Source: Pseudomonadota bacterium (GTDB taxonomy: Bacteria > Myxococcota_A > UBA9160 > SZUA-336). From it: 43,394 bases of DNA. Made by a program: the position numbers and the translations under genes. A model generated the notes under the pieces. That model saw only the letters and a list, made by a program, of their open reading frames with translations, was not told the DNA's origin and ran no database searches. Where the stretch lies: assembly GCA_021295775.1 (NCBI GenBank), contig JAGWBS010000010.1:1-43394 (forward strand), read 5' to 3'. Position 1 is the stretch's first letter. Each line of letters starts with the position of its first letter. This document shows positions 21,041-29,254 of the stretch, piece after piece.

Positions 21041-21188
21041 GCGGCGCGAGGACGCCGACGAACTGGTCTCGGGCCGCTGGCTCCAGCCCGAGGAGATCGC
21101 GGACACGATCGTGTTCCTCTGCTCCGACGAAGCGCGCGGGGTGCACGGCGCGATTCTCAACGTGAACGGGGGCAACCTGATGCCGTGA
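20742..21188 (+). CDS. SDR, C-terminal fragment (frameshifted)
   Basis: Second part of the same SDR. Recognisable SDR residues begin before the first ATG, at GRVDALANIAAIYPTAQ from about base 20683. After ATG 20742 come NLRGVFFCCQEAIGIM, IVNIASGAAF with the catalytic Ser, YCTSK with Tyr and Lys, VRINTVAPGHTDTE, and the ending VHGAILNVNGGNLMP. Fused to 20456 in the right frame it would give an enzyme of about 245 residues, the normal classical-SDR length. The conserved catalytic tetrad suggests a recently active gene or a sequence error. Confidence 0.8.
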   Translation: MTEDHWDAVLGLNLRGVFFCCQEAIGIMLEQGGGAIVNIASGAAFRPLEGMVAYCTSKAGLLGMTRVLALHTARRGVRINTVAPGHTDTEGNRVMGSEVERREDADELVSGRWLQPEEIADTIVFLCSDEARGVHGAILNVNGGNLMP

Positions 21189-21225
21189 GCCGGCCCGCCC
21201 GGCGCGGCGGATCCGCGCTGCCGGC
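21189..21225. terminator. nested GC hairpins between convergent genes
   Basis: GCCGGC at 21189-21194 pairs with GCCGGC at 21220-21225. Inside, GCGCGG (21202-21207) pairs with CCGCGC (21213-21218) around CGGAT. The structure fills the 57-base gap between the SDR and the second P450. No U tract is present. Confidence 0.35.
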
Positions 21226-21245
21226 CGCTCGCGCGCCGGCGGAGC

Positions 21246-22448
21246 TCAGTTCCTGGGCGAGAAGCGGATCGGCATGGCGGAAAAGCCGCGGAAGAACTCG
21301 GAGCGGATGCGCACGATCTCGTCTTCGACGACTTCGTATTCGGGGTCGAGGGCGAGCAGTTCCTCCAGCAGGATGCGGCCTTCCATCTGCGCCACGTGCG
21401 CGCCCAGGCAGCGGTGCGTGGCGTGGCCGAACGACAGGATGCGCGGGGCGCGGCGCTCGACGTCGAAGCGGTCCGGATCGGCGAACTCGCGCTCGTCCCG
21501 GTTGGCCGACGGCCACAGGAACATCAGCTTCTGCCCGGGGCGGACCCGCGTGCCGTTCACTTCGAGTTCCCGCGTGACCGTGCGCCCCAGCATCTGCGTG
21601 GGCATGTCGTAGCGCAGCGTCTCCCAGAAAGCGTCCTGGGCCAGCCCGGCGGGGTCGGCGGCCACCCGGGCGCGCTGCTCGGGGTGCTGCCAGAGCCGGT
21701 AAGCGCAGGCGGCGAAGACCTTGGGCAGGGTCTCGGTGCCCCCGACCACGGCGAGCTGAAGTGTTCCCAGCAGCGCCTCTTGCGAGAGTTTGCGCCCGTC
21801 GATCTCCACTTGGAGCAGGGCGTCGACCAGGTCGCCGTCGCCGTCGTCGGGGCTGGAGATCCGCTCGGCGACCAGGCTTTCGACGTACTCGAAAAGCCGG
21901 GCCGAGGCGTCCTGGCCGGCCGCGGTGGTTCCCTCGGAAGCCGCGTCGCGCTCGAAGAAAGTGTTCACGTCGTCCGCCAGCCGGTCCGATTCCTCGAGCG
22001 GGATGCCGATGATCGTGCAGGCGATGCGCACGCTGAGACGCATGGCGAGGTCGCCGATCGCGTCCAGTCGGCCGCGCTCGCGCACGTCGTCGACGAAGCC
22101 GCGCACCAGCTCGCGGGTCCGGCCCTCCAGCCCCCGGGCGGAGGTCGGCGAGAAGCGCTTCATGATCGCCTTGCGCAGGGCGGTCTGGTAGGGCGGATCC
22201 GAAGAGGCCAGCGCCTCTCCCTTGCCCCGGGACGCCACCTGGCCCAGCAGCAGGTCGATGGTCGTCTGCCCGTTGGCCACGCTGATCCCGGGATGCGGCA
22301 GCAGCTCCCAGATGTCCCGGAAGCGCGTCAGGAAAAAACAGTCGAACTCTTCCAGATAGTAGACCGGCGCTTCGTCCCGCATGCGGCGGTAGAGCGGCCA
22401 GATTTCGTCGCCGTGAGCGGTCTCGGAGAGCGGGTGGTAGTCGATCAT
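21246..22448 (-). CDS. cytochrome P450 (second copy)
   Basis: 400-residue soluble P450. The heme loop FGHATHRCLGAHVAQ at 340-354 has ligand Cys347. The K-helix ExxR is WETLR (Glu276, Arg279). The I-helix reads VVGGTETLPK (234-243), with Glu239-Thr240 as the acid-alcohol pair, unlike the GGNETT of the first copy. The two P450s share overall layout but differ throughout, so they are not a recent duplication. ATG 22448 is chosen because MIDYHPLSE follows a GAGAGGT ribosome site. Redox partner and substrate are unknown. Confidence 0.95.
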   Translation of the reverse strand: MIDYHPLSETAHGDEIWPLYRRMRDEAPVYYLEEFDCFFLTRFRDIWELLPHPGISVANGQTTIDLLLGQVASRGKGEALASSDPPYQTALRKAIMKRFSPTSARGLEGRTRELVRGFVDDVRERGRLDAIGDLAMRLSVRIACTIIGIPLEESDRLADDVNTFFERDAASEGTTAAGQDASARLFEYVESLVAERISSPDDGDGDLVDALLQVEIDGRKLSQEALLGTLQLAVVGGTETLPKVFAACAYRLWQHPEQRARVAADPAGLAQDAFWETLRYDMPTQMLGRTVTRELEVNGTRVRPGQKLMFLWPSANRDEREFADPDRFDVERRAPRILSFGHATHRCLGAHVAQMEGRILLEELLALDPEYEVVEDEIVRIRSEFFRGFSAMPIRFSPRN

Positions 22449-22601
22449 TCGTACCTCTCGGGCGCCAGAGACTACCAGATGGCGGCTTCCCGCCCCGCGC
22501 GTCCCCAGGCCTTGCGGAGCCCCGCGACCCCGTCTTTTCGCCGCTCGCTCCCGCTCTCGCGGGCCGCCCGCGAGGCGGCTATCTTCGGCGTCCGCCCGAA
22601 C

Positions 22602-22675
22602 GGCCCAGTAGCTCAGCTGGATAGAGCGCTTGCCTCCGGAGCAAGAAGTCGCAGGTTCGAATCCTGCCTGGGTCA
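22602..22675 (+). tRNA. tRNA-Arg(CCG)
   Basis: GGCCCAG (22602-22608) pairs with CTGGGTC (22668-22674), with one G-U pair. The anticodon stem CTTGC/GCAAG encloses CTCCGGA, anticodon CCG (reads CGG). The T arm is GCAGG-TTCGAAT-CCTGC. Discriminator A75 is followed by CTCC, so CCA is not encoded, unlike in the tRNA-Val of this window. It lies in the 290 bases between the divergent second P450 and ino1. Confidence 0.95.
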
Positions 22676-22738
22676 CTCCCTCCGATCGGGGGCGCGGCGG
22701 AAACCCGGGAAGCCTGACTGGAGTTGGGGAGGGCGAGC

Positions 22739-23854
22739 ATGGAACGGATCCGGGTGGCGATCGCAGGCATCGGAAACTGCGCCAGCTCGCTGATCCAGGG
22801 AATCGAGTACTACCGCAACTGCGACGCCTCGGAGCACGCGGGACTGATGCACGCCAGCATCGGAGGCTGGCGGCCGTCGGACATCGAGATCGCGGCGGCG
22901 TTCGACGTCGACCGGCGAAAGGTCGGGCAGGCGCTCGAGGACGCGGTCTTCGCCGCCCCCAACTGCGCGCGGGTGTTCCAACCCGAGCTGCCGGCGAGCG
23001 GGGTGAAAGTCCGGATGGGACCCGTTCTGGACGGGATCGCCGGCCATCTGGAGCACTATGCCGACGACGAGGCGCCGCGGCCCGCCGCCCACAGCCCCGT
23101 GGACGTGGCCGCCGTGCTGCGGGAGACCGGGGCCGAGGTGCTGGTCTGCTACCTGCCGGTCGGTTCCGAGCGGGCGGTGCGGCACTATGCTCAGGCCTGC
23201 CTCGACGCCGGGGTCGCCCTGGTCAACTGCGTGCCGGTCTTCCTGGCGTCCGATGCGGAGTGGGCGGAGCGCTTCCGGTCGGCCGGGCTCCCGATCGTCG
23301 GCGACGACATCAAAAGCCAGGTGGGCGCGACCATCGTGCATCGGGCGCTGGGGCGGCTGTTCGCCGATCGGGGGGTAAAGCTCGACCGAACCTATCAGCT
23401 GAACTTCGCTGGAAACACTGACTTTCTCAACATGCTGGAGCGCAACCGCCTGCAGTCGAAAAAGCGCTCCAAGACGGAATCGGTGCAAAGTCAGCTCGAC
23501 GTGCGTCTCGACGCCCGCGACATCCACATCGGCCCTTCCGACTACGTCGCCTGGCAGGACGACAACAAAGTCGCGGTGATCCGGCTGGAGGGCCGGGGAT
23601 TCGGCGACGTGCCGCTGGAGCTCGAGCTGCGGCTCTCGGTGCAGGATTCGCCCAACAGCGCGGGCGTCGTGATCGACGCCCTGCGCTGCGCGGCGGCCGG
23701 GCTGGAGAGGGGGCTGGCCGGACCGCTGGAGGCGGCCTGCGCCTATTTCATGAAGAGCCCGCCCCGGCAGATGCGCGACGACGAGGCGCGGCTCGCGCTC
23801 GAGGCTTTCGTCGAGAACAAGCCGCTGACGGCGGCCGCCGATTCCTCGCGCTGA
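22739..23854 (+). CDS. ino1: myo-inositol-1-phosphate synthase (actinobacterial type)
   Basis: Converts glucose 6-phosphate to inositol 1-phosphate with NAD, the first step of inositol synthesis. The 371-residue product follows the short actinobacterial/archaeal type: AIAGIGNCASSLIQGIEYY near the start, YLPVGSERA, PVFLASDAEWA, IVGDDIKSQVGATI, NTDFLNML, DIHIGPSDYVAWQDD, VQDSPNSAGVVIDALR and AYFMKSPPRQM. ATG 22739 has GGGGAGGGCGAG ahead. It may feed phosphatidylinositol or inositol osmolytes. It stands alone between a tRNA and a convergent flavoprotein gene. The close likeness to the Mycobacterium enzyme hints at transfer or shared ancestry. Confidence 0.93.
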   Translation: MERIRVAIAGIGNCASSLIQGIEYYRNCDASEHAGLMHASIGGWRPSDIEIAAAFDVDRRKVGQALEDAVFAAPNCARVFQPELPASGVKVRMGPVLDGIAGHLEHYADDEAPRPAAHSPVDVAAVLRETGAEVLVCYLPVGSERAVRHYAQACLDAGVALVNCVPVFLASDAEWAERFRSAGLPIVGDDIKSQVGATIVHRALGRLFADRGVKLDRTYQLNFAGNTDFLNMLERNRLQSKKRSKTESVQSQLDVRLDARDIHIGPSDYVAWQDDNKVAVIRLEGRGFGDVPLELELRLSVQDSPNSAGVVIDALRCAAAGLERGLAGPLEAACAYFMKSPPRQMRDDEARLALEAFVENKPLTAAADSSR

Positions 23855-23863
23855 CGAATCCCT

Positions 23864-25387
23864 CTAGCCGTCGCCGGTCGTCCGCTCCCGGCTCTCCTCC
23901 AGGATGGCCCGGGCCGATTCGAGGCCCGCGTAGGCCGAACCGTCGACCGTTCCCACATCGCCCTCGATGGTGGACGACGCGACGTAGAGATTTCGGCAGC
24001 CCGGGATCCGGATGCCGTGGCGCTTGACCGGCGCCCAGTACCAGCCCGCCGCCACCGCCGGCGGATCGCTCACGAAGCGGTCCGACTGCCATTCGATGCA
24101 CTCGTCCAGGTCGGAATAGACGCTGTGGACGTACGCCTTGGCGTGCTGGAGCTTGCGGTCCAGGCTCGGCCAGTGCGGCCGCTCGCCGCGGCGGACCCAG
24201 TGCAGGATGAAGCAGGAGAGCAGGTGGCGGCCGTCGGGCGCGGCGCGGCGGGAGTCCAGAGACGGAAAGTGGAAGCCACCGCTGAAGACCCGCTCGGCCC
24301 CGACCAGCATGCGGTTCCAGCCCGCGTAGGCTTCGATCTCGCCGCTGTCGCGCCGCCGGGGCATGCGGGTCAGTCCCGCGACCCAGCCGACCCCGGTGGT
24401 CGCGAAGTCCTCGAGCCGGTCCGCCATGTCCCGCAGCCCGGGGCTCACCCGCTCCGGGGGCAGGAGCGGCAGCACGCTCCAGATCGGATAGGCCGCGATC
24501 GTGTGCCGGGCGCGGATTCGGAGGGTCAGGTGGGCCGGACCGGTCGCGATCAGGCCGGTCGCCCGGTCGGCGTCGAACTCGACGGCCACGGGCCGATGGT
24601 CCAGGACGATGCGGCCCCCGCGCTCCTCGATTCCGCGCGCGAAGGGCTCCATCAGCCCCTGGACTCCCCCCACCGCAGGGTCGTCGGCCAGTCCCGTGAA
24701 CTGCCGATCGTGCCGCGCCGAGGCCACCTGCAAGTCCAGCAGCTTCATCACCCGGCCGGCGGAAGCCCGCTCCGGCCGTTCCGAGAAGGTCGCCTTGATC
24801 ATGTTCAGGATCGGGACGTGCGCGGCCGGGTTGGGAACGCGGGCGGGAAGCCATTCCCCGAGCGGCACTTCGATCGCGGCGGCCTGCTGCTCGGCGCTGG
24901 TGTTGGACAAGAGATCGAGCGCCGCCAGGAAGTCCGGCAGCGCCTCGGGCGGGCAGGCGAAGGCGTCGGTCGCGAGCCGGGCGAACCCCTCCGGGGTCCA
25001 GTCGGTGGCGTCGAGCAGCGTGCCCGGACCGCGCTCTCCCGGCTCCGGGACCAGATGGATCCGCAGCCCGCTGCGCACCGCCCGCACCTGCACCTCGACG
25101 CCGGCTTCGCGGGCGGCTTCCCCGCCGTGCTGCCAGGGGAACATCAGATCCGTCACGTCTCGCCCCGCCCGGTGTCCGCCGTCGAGCCAGTAGCCGCGGT
25201 GTTCGATCGCCCCGCCGCGCCCGCCGACGACCGGCGGTTCGTCCACGAGCACGACCCGCAGCCCGCGCTTGGCGAGAACCGCGCCCGCCACCAGCCCGGC
25301 GAGTTCCGCGCCGGCGATCGCGACATCGCATTCCAGCGGAGCGGAATAGTCTTCGGGAGTCGCGCGACGGCCCACTTCCGCCGTCAT
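23864..25387 (-). CDS. FAD-dependent oxidoreductase, amine oxidase/phytoene desaturase-like
   Basis: 507-residue flavoprotein. The N-terminal dinucleotide fold reads IAGAELAGLVAGAVLAKRG (~24-42); the usual GxGxxG is GAELAG, with Glu replacing the second Gly. VVGGRGGAIEHRGYWLDGG near 54-72 is the GGR motif of phytoene desaturase and amine oxidase relatives. The C-terminus, ASSTIEGDVGTVDGSAYAGLESAR, matches the second FAD-binding motif. The ATG overlaps the stop of the KshB-type gene (ATGA), so both are translated together. That coupling suggests, but does not prove, that the two proteins share a substrate path or electron flow. The reaction is unknown. Confidence 0.85.
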   Translation of the reverse strand: MTAEVGRRATPEDYSAPLECDVAIAGAELAGLVAGAVLAKRGLRVVLVDEPPVVGGRGGAIEHRGYWLDGGHRAGRDVTDLMFPWQHGGEAAREAGVEVQVRAVRSGLRIHLVPEPGERGPGTLLDATDWTPEGFARLATDAFACPPEALPDFLAALDLLSNTSAEQQAAAIEVPLGEWLPARVPNPAAHVPILNMIKATFSERPERASAGRVMKLLDLQVASARHDRQFTGLADDPAVGGVQGLMEPFARGIEERGGRIVLDHRPVAVEFDADRATGLIATGPAHLTLRIRARHTIAAYPIWSVLPLLPPERVSPGLRDMADRLEDFATTGVGWVAGLTRMPRRRDSGEIEAYAGWNRMLVGAERVFSGGFHFPSLDSRRAAPDGRHLLSCFILHWVRRGERPHWPSLDRKLQHAKAYVHSVYSDLDECIEWQSDRFVSDPPAVAAGWYWAPVKRHGIRIPGCRNLYVASSTIEGDVGTVDGSAYAGLESARAILEESRERTTGDG

Positions 25388-26442
25388 CCGTCGTAGTCGA
25401 CCCAGATCTCGGGCGAAGTGGGACGCGACTGACAGGTGAGCACGTAGCCCGCGGCGAGATCCTTCTCCGCCAGAGCGTCGTTGGTGGCCATGACCACCTC
25501 TCCCTGCCTGAGCATCGCCATGCAGCAGCTGCAGTAGCCCTCCTCGCAGGAGAAGGGGGGATCGATCCCGGCCTGCTTGGCACATTCCAGCAGCGTCTTG
25601 CCGGGCAGGTAGGGGATCTCGTGGGTCCGGTCCTCGATGGTGACCTTGTACTTCTGCGGGAGATCGCCGGCCGGGGAGGGGGCGTCCGACGGCTCTTCGC
25701 GCCTGTCGGGGTCGCGGGCGGAGATGAAGCGCTCCACGAAGACGACCGAGCGACTTTCCAGCACCTCTTCGACCAGATCCATGTAGGCCGTCGGTCCGCA
25801 GACGTAGAATTCCGCGGCGTCCCAGCCTTCGATCAGCGCGTGCAGCCGGGCCTGCGTCAGGAAGCCGGCCGCGTCGTCGAGGTGGTGGACGACCTCCAGG
25901 CGCTCCGGGTGGCGCGCCTCCAGCGCGTCCAGCTCCCGCCTGAAGATCACCGATTCCGCGTCCCGGTTGGCGTAGAGCAGCTTCAGTCGGCGCTGCGTCG
26001 TCAGCAGGGCCGTCTTGATCAGGGAGACGATGGGCGTGATCCCGCTGCCTCCGCCGAAGAACATCAGGGGGGCCGAACCCTCGCCCAGCACGAACTGACC
26101 GGCCGGCGGGCGGACCTCGATCCGGCTGCCCGCGGCCAGCCGGTCGTTGAACCAGTTCGACATGCGGCCGTCCGCGACGCGCTTGACCGTCACCTTGACC
26201 GGTTCGTCCGCTTCCGGCGAGCTGGAGAGCGAGTAGCAGCGCGTGATCCGGAAATCTCCCCAGGGGATGCGGAAGGTCAGAAACTGGCCGGCGCGGTAGC
26301 GGAAGCGCTCGGACAGATCCGGAGGGATCTCCAGCACGAACGAGCGGGCGTCGGCGGTCTCTTCGATCACCTCGGCGACCTTCAGCTCGTAGAAGGCCAC
26401 GCCCGGTTCGAGATCGACCTGGAAGGTGGCGGATTGGGTCAT
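25384..26442 (-). CDS. kshB: KshB-type ferredoxin reductase (FAD, NAD(P)H, [2Fe-2S])
   Basis: 352-residue electron-transfer protein with an FNR-type module followed by a plant-type ferredoxin. FAD motif RCYSL is at 68-72, the nucleotide site GGGSGITP at 130-137 and CGPTAYM at 215-221. [2Fe-2S] ligands are Cys299, Cys304, Cys307 and Cys337. It follows Mycobacterium KshB (AEVIEETADARS, LLYANRDAESVIF, TCQSRP), the reductase of 3-ketosteroid 9-alpha-hydroxylase; PaaE and similar reductases are close alternatives. No Rieske oxygenase KshA is present. No Shine-Dalgarno is seen before ATG 26442. It could supply electrons to the two P450s. Confidence 0.88.
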   Translation of the reverse strand: MTQSATFQVDLEPGVAFYELKVAEVIEETADARSFVLEIPPDLSERFRYRAGQFLTFRIPWGDFRITRCYSLSSSPEADEPVKVTVKRVADGRMSNWFNDRLAAGSRIEVRPPAGQFVLGEGSAPLMFFGGGSGITPIVSLIKTALLTTQRRLKLLYANRDAESVIFRRELDALEARHPERLEVVHHLDDAAGFLTQARLHALIEGWDAAEFYVCGPTAYMDLVEEVLESRSVVFVERFISARDPDRREEPSDAPSPAGDLPQKYKVTIEDRTHEIPYLPGKTLLECAKQAGIDPPFSCEEGYCSCCMAMLRQGEVVMATNDALAEKDLAAGYVLTCQSRPTSPEIWVDYDG

Positions 26443-26567
26443 GGGTTGAGGAAGTGGAGGGCGCCGCACGCTGCGCCGCCGCGACGGAAGGGCCCGCAAG
26501 GTAACGCATGCGCCGCCCGGGCCGCAGCAGCGGCCGGGGCGAGCCCACTTCGGGGCCCGCACTCAGG

Positions 26568-26573
26568 TAGTCT
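26568..26573 (+). promoter_or_regulatory. possible -10 element for a leaderless nudC
   Basis: TAGTCT ends seven bases before the nudC ATG, so transcription would start at or next to the ATG. There is no ribosome binding site between. No convincing -35 is seen. Confidence 0.35.
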
Positions 26574-26580
26574 GCGGCGC

Positions 26581-27498
26581 ATGCCGTCGCCCATTCCCTA
26601 CAGCGGAAACTCGCTCGACCGGGTCAGCCATCTGCGCCGCGACGGCGCCTGGCTCGAGGCCCGCCTGAACGACCCCGAGAGTCGCTTCCTGCCGTTCTGG
26701 AGGCAACAGGTGTTGGTCAAGTCCGAGCCGGCGCTGGCCTGGGCGCGCTCCGACCTGTGCGCCCGGGTGAACCCGGACGCAGGCCCGATCCTGCTCGGCA
26801 TGGGCGGCGGCGTGGCGCACTTTGCGATCGACGTCTCGGCGCTCGAAACGCCGCTCGAAACGCTCGGACTCGCCGGCGCGGCCGAGTTCAAGGAGCCCCA
26901 CGCGGTGGTCTCAGCGCTTCCCGCGAGCGACGCGGCGATCGTCGCGCAGGGCCGCGGCATGCTCATCTGGCACGGCCGTCACCGCTTCTGCGGAGTCTGC
27001 GGCGAGCCCACTTCGGTCAAGGAGGCCGGCTACATGCGCGAGTGCGACGCCTGCGACGCCGAGCACTTCCCGCGCACCGACCCCGTCGTCATCATGCTCA
27101 CTCACCACCGCGACCGCTGCCTGCTCGGCCGCCAGGCGATGTTCCCCAAGGGCATGTGGTCGACCCTGGCGGGCTTCGTGGAGCCGGGCGAATCGCTCGA
27201 GGAGGCCGTCCGGCGCGAGGTCGCCGAGGAGTCGGGGATCGAGGTCGGAGACGTCCGCTACCACGCCTCCCAGCCGTGGCCGTTCCCCGCGAACTTGATG
27301 ATCGGCTGCATGGCCGAGGCCAGGACCACCGATATCACGGTCGACCGGGACGAACTCGAAGACGCGCGCTGGTTCACCCGCGGGGAGCTGGCCCGGGCCA
27401 TCCTCGAGCCCGCGCAGAGTTCCGACCTGTTCGTGCCGCCGCCGATGGCGATCGGCCACCACCTGATTCGGGACTGGGTGGACGGAAACGAGCGCTGA
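26581..27498 (+). CDS. nudC: NAD(+)/NADH diphosphatase, RNA de-NADding enzyme
   Basis: NudC hydrolyses NAD(H) and removes NAD caps from RNA 5' ends. The 305-residue protein has the zinc site Cys137, Cys140, Cys155, Cys158; the Nudix box GFVEPGESLEEAVRREVAEE beginning at 198; and SQPWPFP at 230-236, the motif that separates NudC from other Nudix enzymes. The N-terminal ~125 residues are the usual NudC-like domain. ATG 26581 lacks a Shine-Dalgarno, and a -10-like hexamer sits seven bases ahead. It diverges from kshB with 138 bases between. Confidence 0.94.
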   Translation: MPSPIPYSGNSLDRVSHLRRDGAWLEARLNDPESRFLPFWRQQVLVKSEPALAWARSDLCARVNPDAGPILLGMGGGVAHFAIDVSALETPLETLGLAGAAEFKEPHAVVSALPASDAAIVAQGRGMLIWHGRHRFCGVCGEPTSVKEAGYMRECDACDAEHFPRTDPVVIMLTHHRDRCLLGRQAMFPKGMWSTLAGFVEPGESLEEAVRREVAEESGIEVGDVRYHASQPWPFPANLMIGCMAEARTTDITVDRDELEDARWFTRGELARAILEPAQSSDLFVPPPMAIGHHLIRDWVDGNER

Positions 27499-27525
27499 TC
27501 CGGCCGCGCTCCCGGGGCCGCCCCG

Positions 27526-27948
27526 TCATCCCTCCAGTCCCAGGCGCGGGATCTCGATCGCGGGGCAGCGGTCCATCACCACCTCGAGTCCCGCGGAGCG
27601 GGCGCGCTCGGCGGCCGGCTCGTCGATCACTCCGAGCTGCAGCCAGACCGCTCCCGCCCCGACCGCGATGGCCTGGTCCACCGCCTCGCCGGCCGCATCG
27701 GAGTTGCGAAACACATCGACCAAGTCGATCGGCTCGGGGACCTCGTCCAGATTGGCGTAGACCGTTTCGCCGAGGATCCGCGCGCCGGCGCAGCTCGGGT
27801 TGACGGGGATCACTCGATAACCCCGATGTTGCAGGTAGTGCATGACTTCGTGGCTGTCGCGCTCGGGGCGCGGACTCGCCCCGACCATCGCGATCGTCCG
27901 CGTCCGGGTCAGGACGCGCCGGATCAGCCGGTCCTCGGCGGCGCTCAA
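27526..27948 (-). CDS. CoA-binding domain protein (YccU-like)
   Basis: 140-residue Rossmann-fold protein like E. coli YccU, with only the CoA-binding domain of succinyl-CoA synthetase. TIAMVGASPRPERDSHEVMHYLQHRGYRVI is the nucleotide strand-loop (about 16-45), then VNPSCAG, the VDVFRNSDA motif and AVWLQLGV. A TTG start at 27948 overlaps the ybdG TGA (TTGA), and the frame opens with LSAAEDRLIRRVL; no ATG or GTG is available before the fold. Biochemical function is unknown. Confidence 0.85.
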   Translation of the reverse strand: MSAAEDRLIRRVLTRTRTIAMVGASPRPERDSHEVMHYLQHRGYRVIPVNPSCAGARILGETVYANLDEVPEPIDLVDVFRNSDAAGEAVDQAIAVGAGAVWLQLGVIDEPAAERARSAGLEVVMDRCPAIEIPRLGLEG

Positions 27949-29204
27949 TCGGCACCCCGGGAGCCCGCGAGAACGCGCGCGGCTTCGATCAGATCGTCGG
28001 CGCCAGGCTCCTGGGCCAGCCGCAGATCGAACTCGCGCACCACCGCCAGCAGGTGGTCGAAGATGTCGGCCTGGACGGCCTCGTAGCGCACCCAGTCCTG
28101 CTCTCCGCTGAAAACGTAGATCTCGATCGGCAGCCCCTCGCGGGTGGGGGCCAGCTGCCGGATCAGGAACGTCATGTCCTGGCGGATCCTGGGGTGGTGC
28201 CGAAGGTAGGCCTCGACGTATGCGCGGAAGGTGCCGATGTTGGTCAGCCGGCGGCTGTTGACGCGCGGGGACGGGTCGGACGCATGCGACTCGTTCCACT
28301 CGTCCAGCTCCGAGCGCTTGCGCTCGACGTAGTCGGCGACGTGCCGGATCTTCGAGAACCGCGCCAGCATCTCGTCGTCGCAGAAACGGATCGAGTCCAC
28401 GTCGATCAGGATCGAACGCTTGATCCGACGCCCGCCCGATTCCTCCATCCCGCGCCAGTTCTTGAACGACTCGGAGACCAGGTGCTGTACGGGAATGGTC
28501 GAGATGGTCTTGTCGAAGTTCTGCACCTTGACGGTGTGCAGCGAGATGCCCACCACGTCGCCGTCGATGCCGTGCGACGGCATCTCGATCCAGTCGCCGC
28601 TCTGGACCATCTTGTTCAGGGCGATCTGAAGGCCGGCCACGAAGCTCAGGATCGAATCCCGGAAGACCAGCAGCCCGATGGCGCTCATCGCGCCCAGGCC
28701 GGTCAGCAGGCCCCAGGGATCCTTCTGCAGCAGGGTCGCCAGGATGAAGATCCCGCCGATCACCCACAGCACGATCTTGGCGATCTGCACATAGCCCAGA
28801 ATGGGCTTCTCCCGCGAGACCTCGGTGGTCTGATAGATGTCCACCAGCGCGTCGAGCAGCGCGTCGAGCGCGCGCAGCGCGACCGCGATCACGCCCACCA
28901 GCGCGAGCCGCTCGATCCAGGCCTGGGCCGGTCCGAAGGCCCCGCCCGACAGGTACACGACCAGCGCCGGCGCCATGTGCGCGGCGCGCGAGAAGACGCC
29001 GGCCCCCATCAGACGGTCGTCCCATTCCGCGCGCGTGCGTGCGACCAGGAAGTGGACGGCCCGCAGCAGCAGGCGCTTGGCGGCGATGTCCGCGATCCAG
29101 GCGACCAGCGCCACGCCGGCGATCAGGACCAGACCGGCCACCAGACCGGCGTACACGCCGCCAATGCCCGCGCCCTGCAGCTGCGCCTGGAGCCAGTCCA
29201 TCAT
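27945..29204 (-). CDS. ybdG: YbdG-type mechanosensitive channel (MscS family)
   Basis: 419-residue inner-membrane channel that protects against osmotic downshock. It matches E. coli YbdG (415 residues) closely: the pore region GLGAMSAIGLLVFRDSILSFVAG, GDWIEMPSHGIDGDVVGI, TVKVQNFDKTISTIP, SESFKNWRGMEESGGRRIKRSI, LTNIGTFRAYVEAYLRHHPRI and QADIFDHLLAVVREF. Four to five membrane helices precede residue ~180. ATG 29204 (a second ATG follows) has AGGA nearby. It is translationally coupled to the CoA-binding gene and diverges from greB. Confidence 0.93.
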   Translation of the reverse strand: MMDWLQAQLQGAGIGGVYAGLVAGLVLIAGVALVAWIADIAAKRLLLRAVHFLVARTRAEWDDRLMGAGVFSRAAHMAPALVVYLSGGAFGPAQAWIERLALVGVIAVALRALDALLDALVDIYQTTEVSREKPILGYVQIAKIVLWVIGGIFILATLLQKDPWGLLTGLGAMSAIGLLVFRDSILSFVAGLQIALNKMVQSGDWIEMPSHGIDGDVVGISLHTVKVQNFDKTISTIPVQHLVSESFKNWRGMEESGGRRIKRSILIDVDSIRFCDDEMLARFSKIRHVADYVERKRSELDEWNESHASDPSPRVNSRRLTNIGTFRAYVEAYLRHHPRIRQDMTFLIRQLAPTREGLPIEIYVFSGEQDWVRYEAVQADIFDHLLAVVREFDLRLAQEPGADDLIEAARVLAGSRGAD

Positions 29205-29254
29205 CGCGGTCCTAAAATGGCACGTACGCCGCGCGGGCGGTAGAGGCCGGCGAT

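Noticed and set aside
29214..29230. Second sigma-54 site upstream of greB (TGGCACG)
   Set aside because: The -24 half matches, but no TTGC lies at the required spacing.
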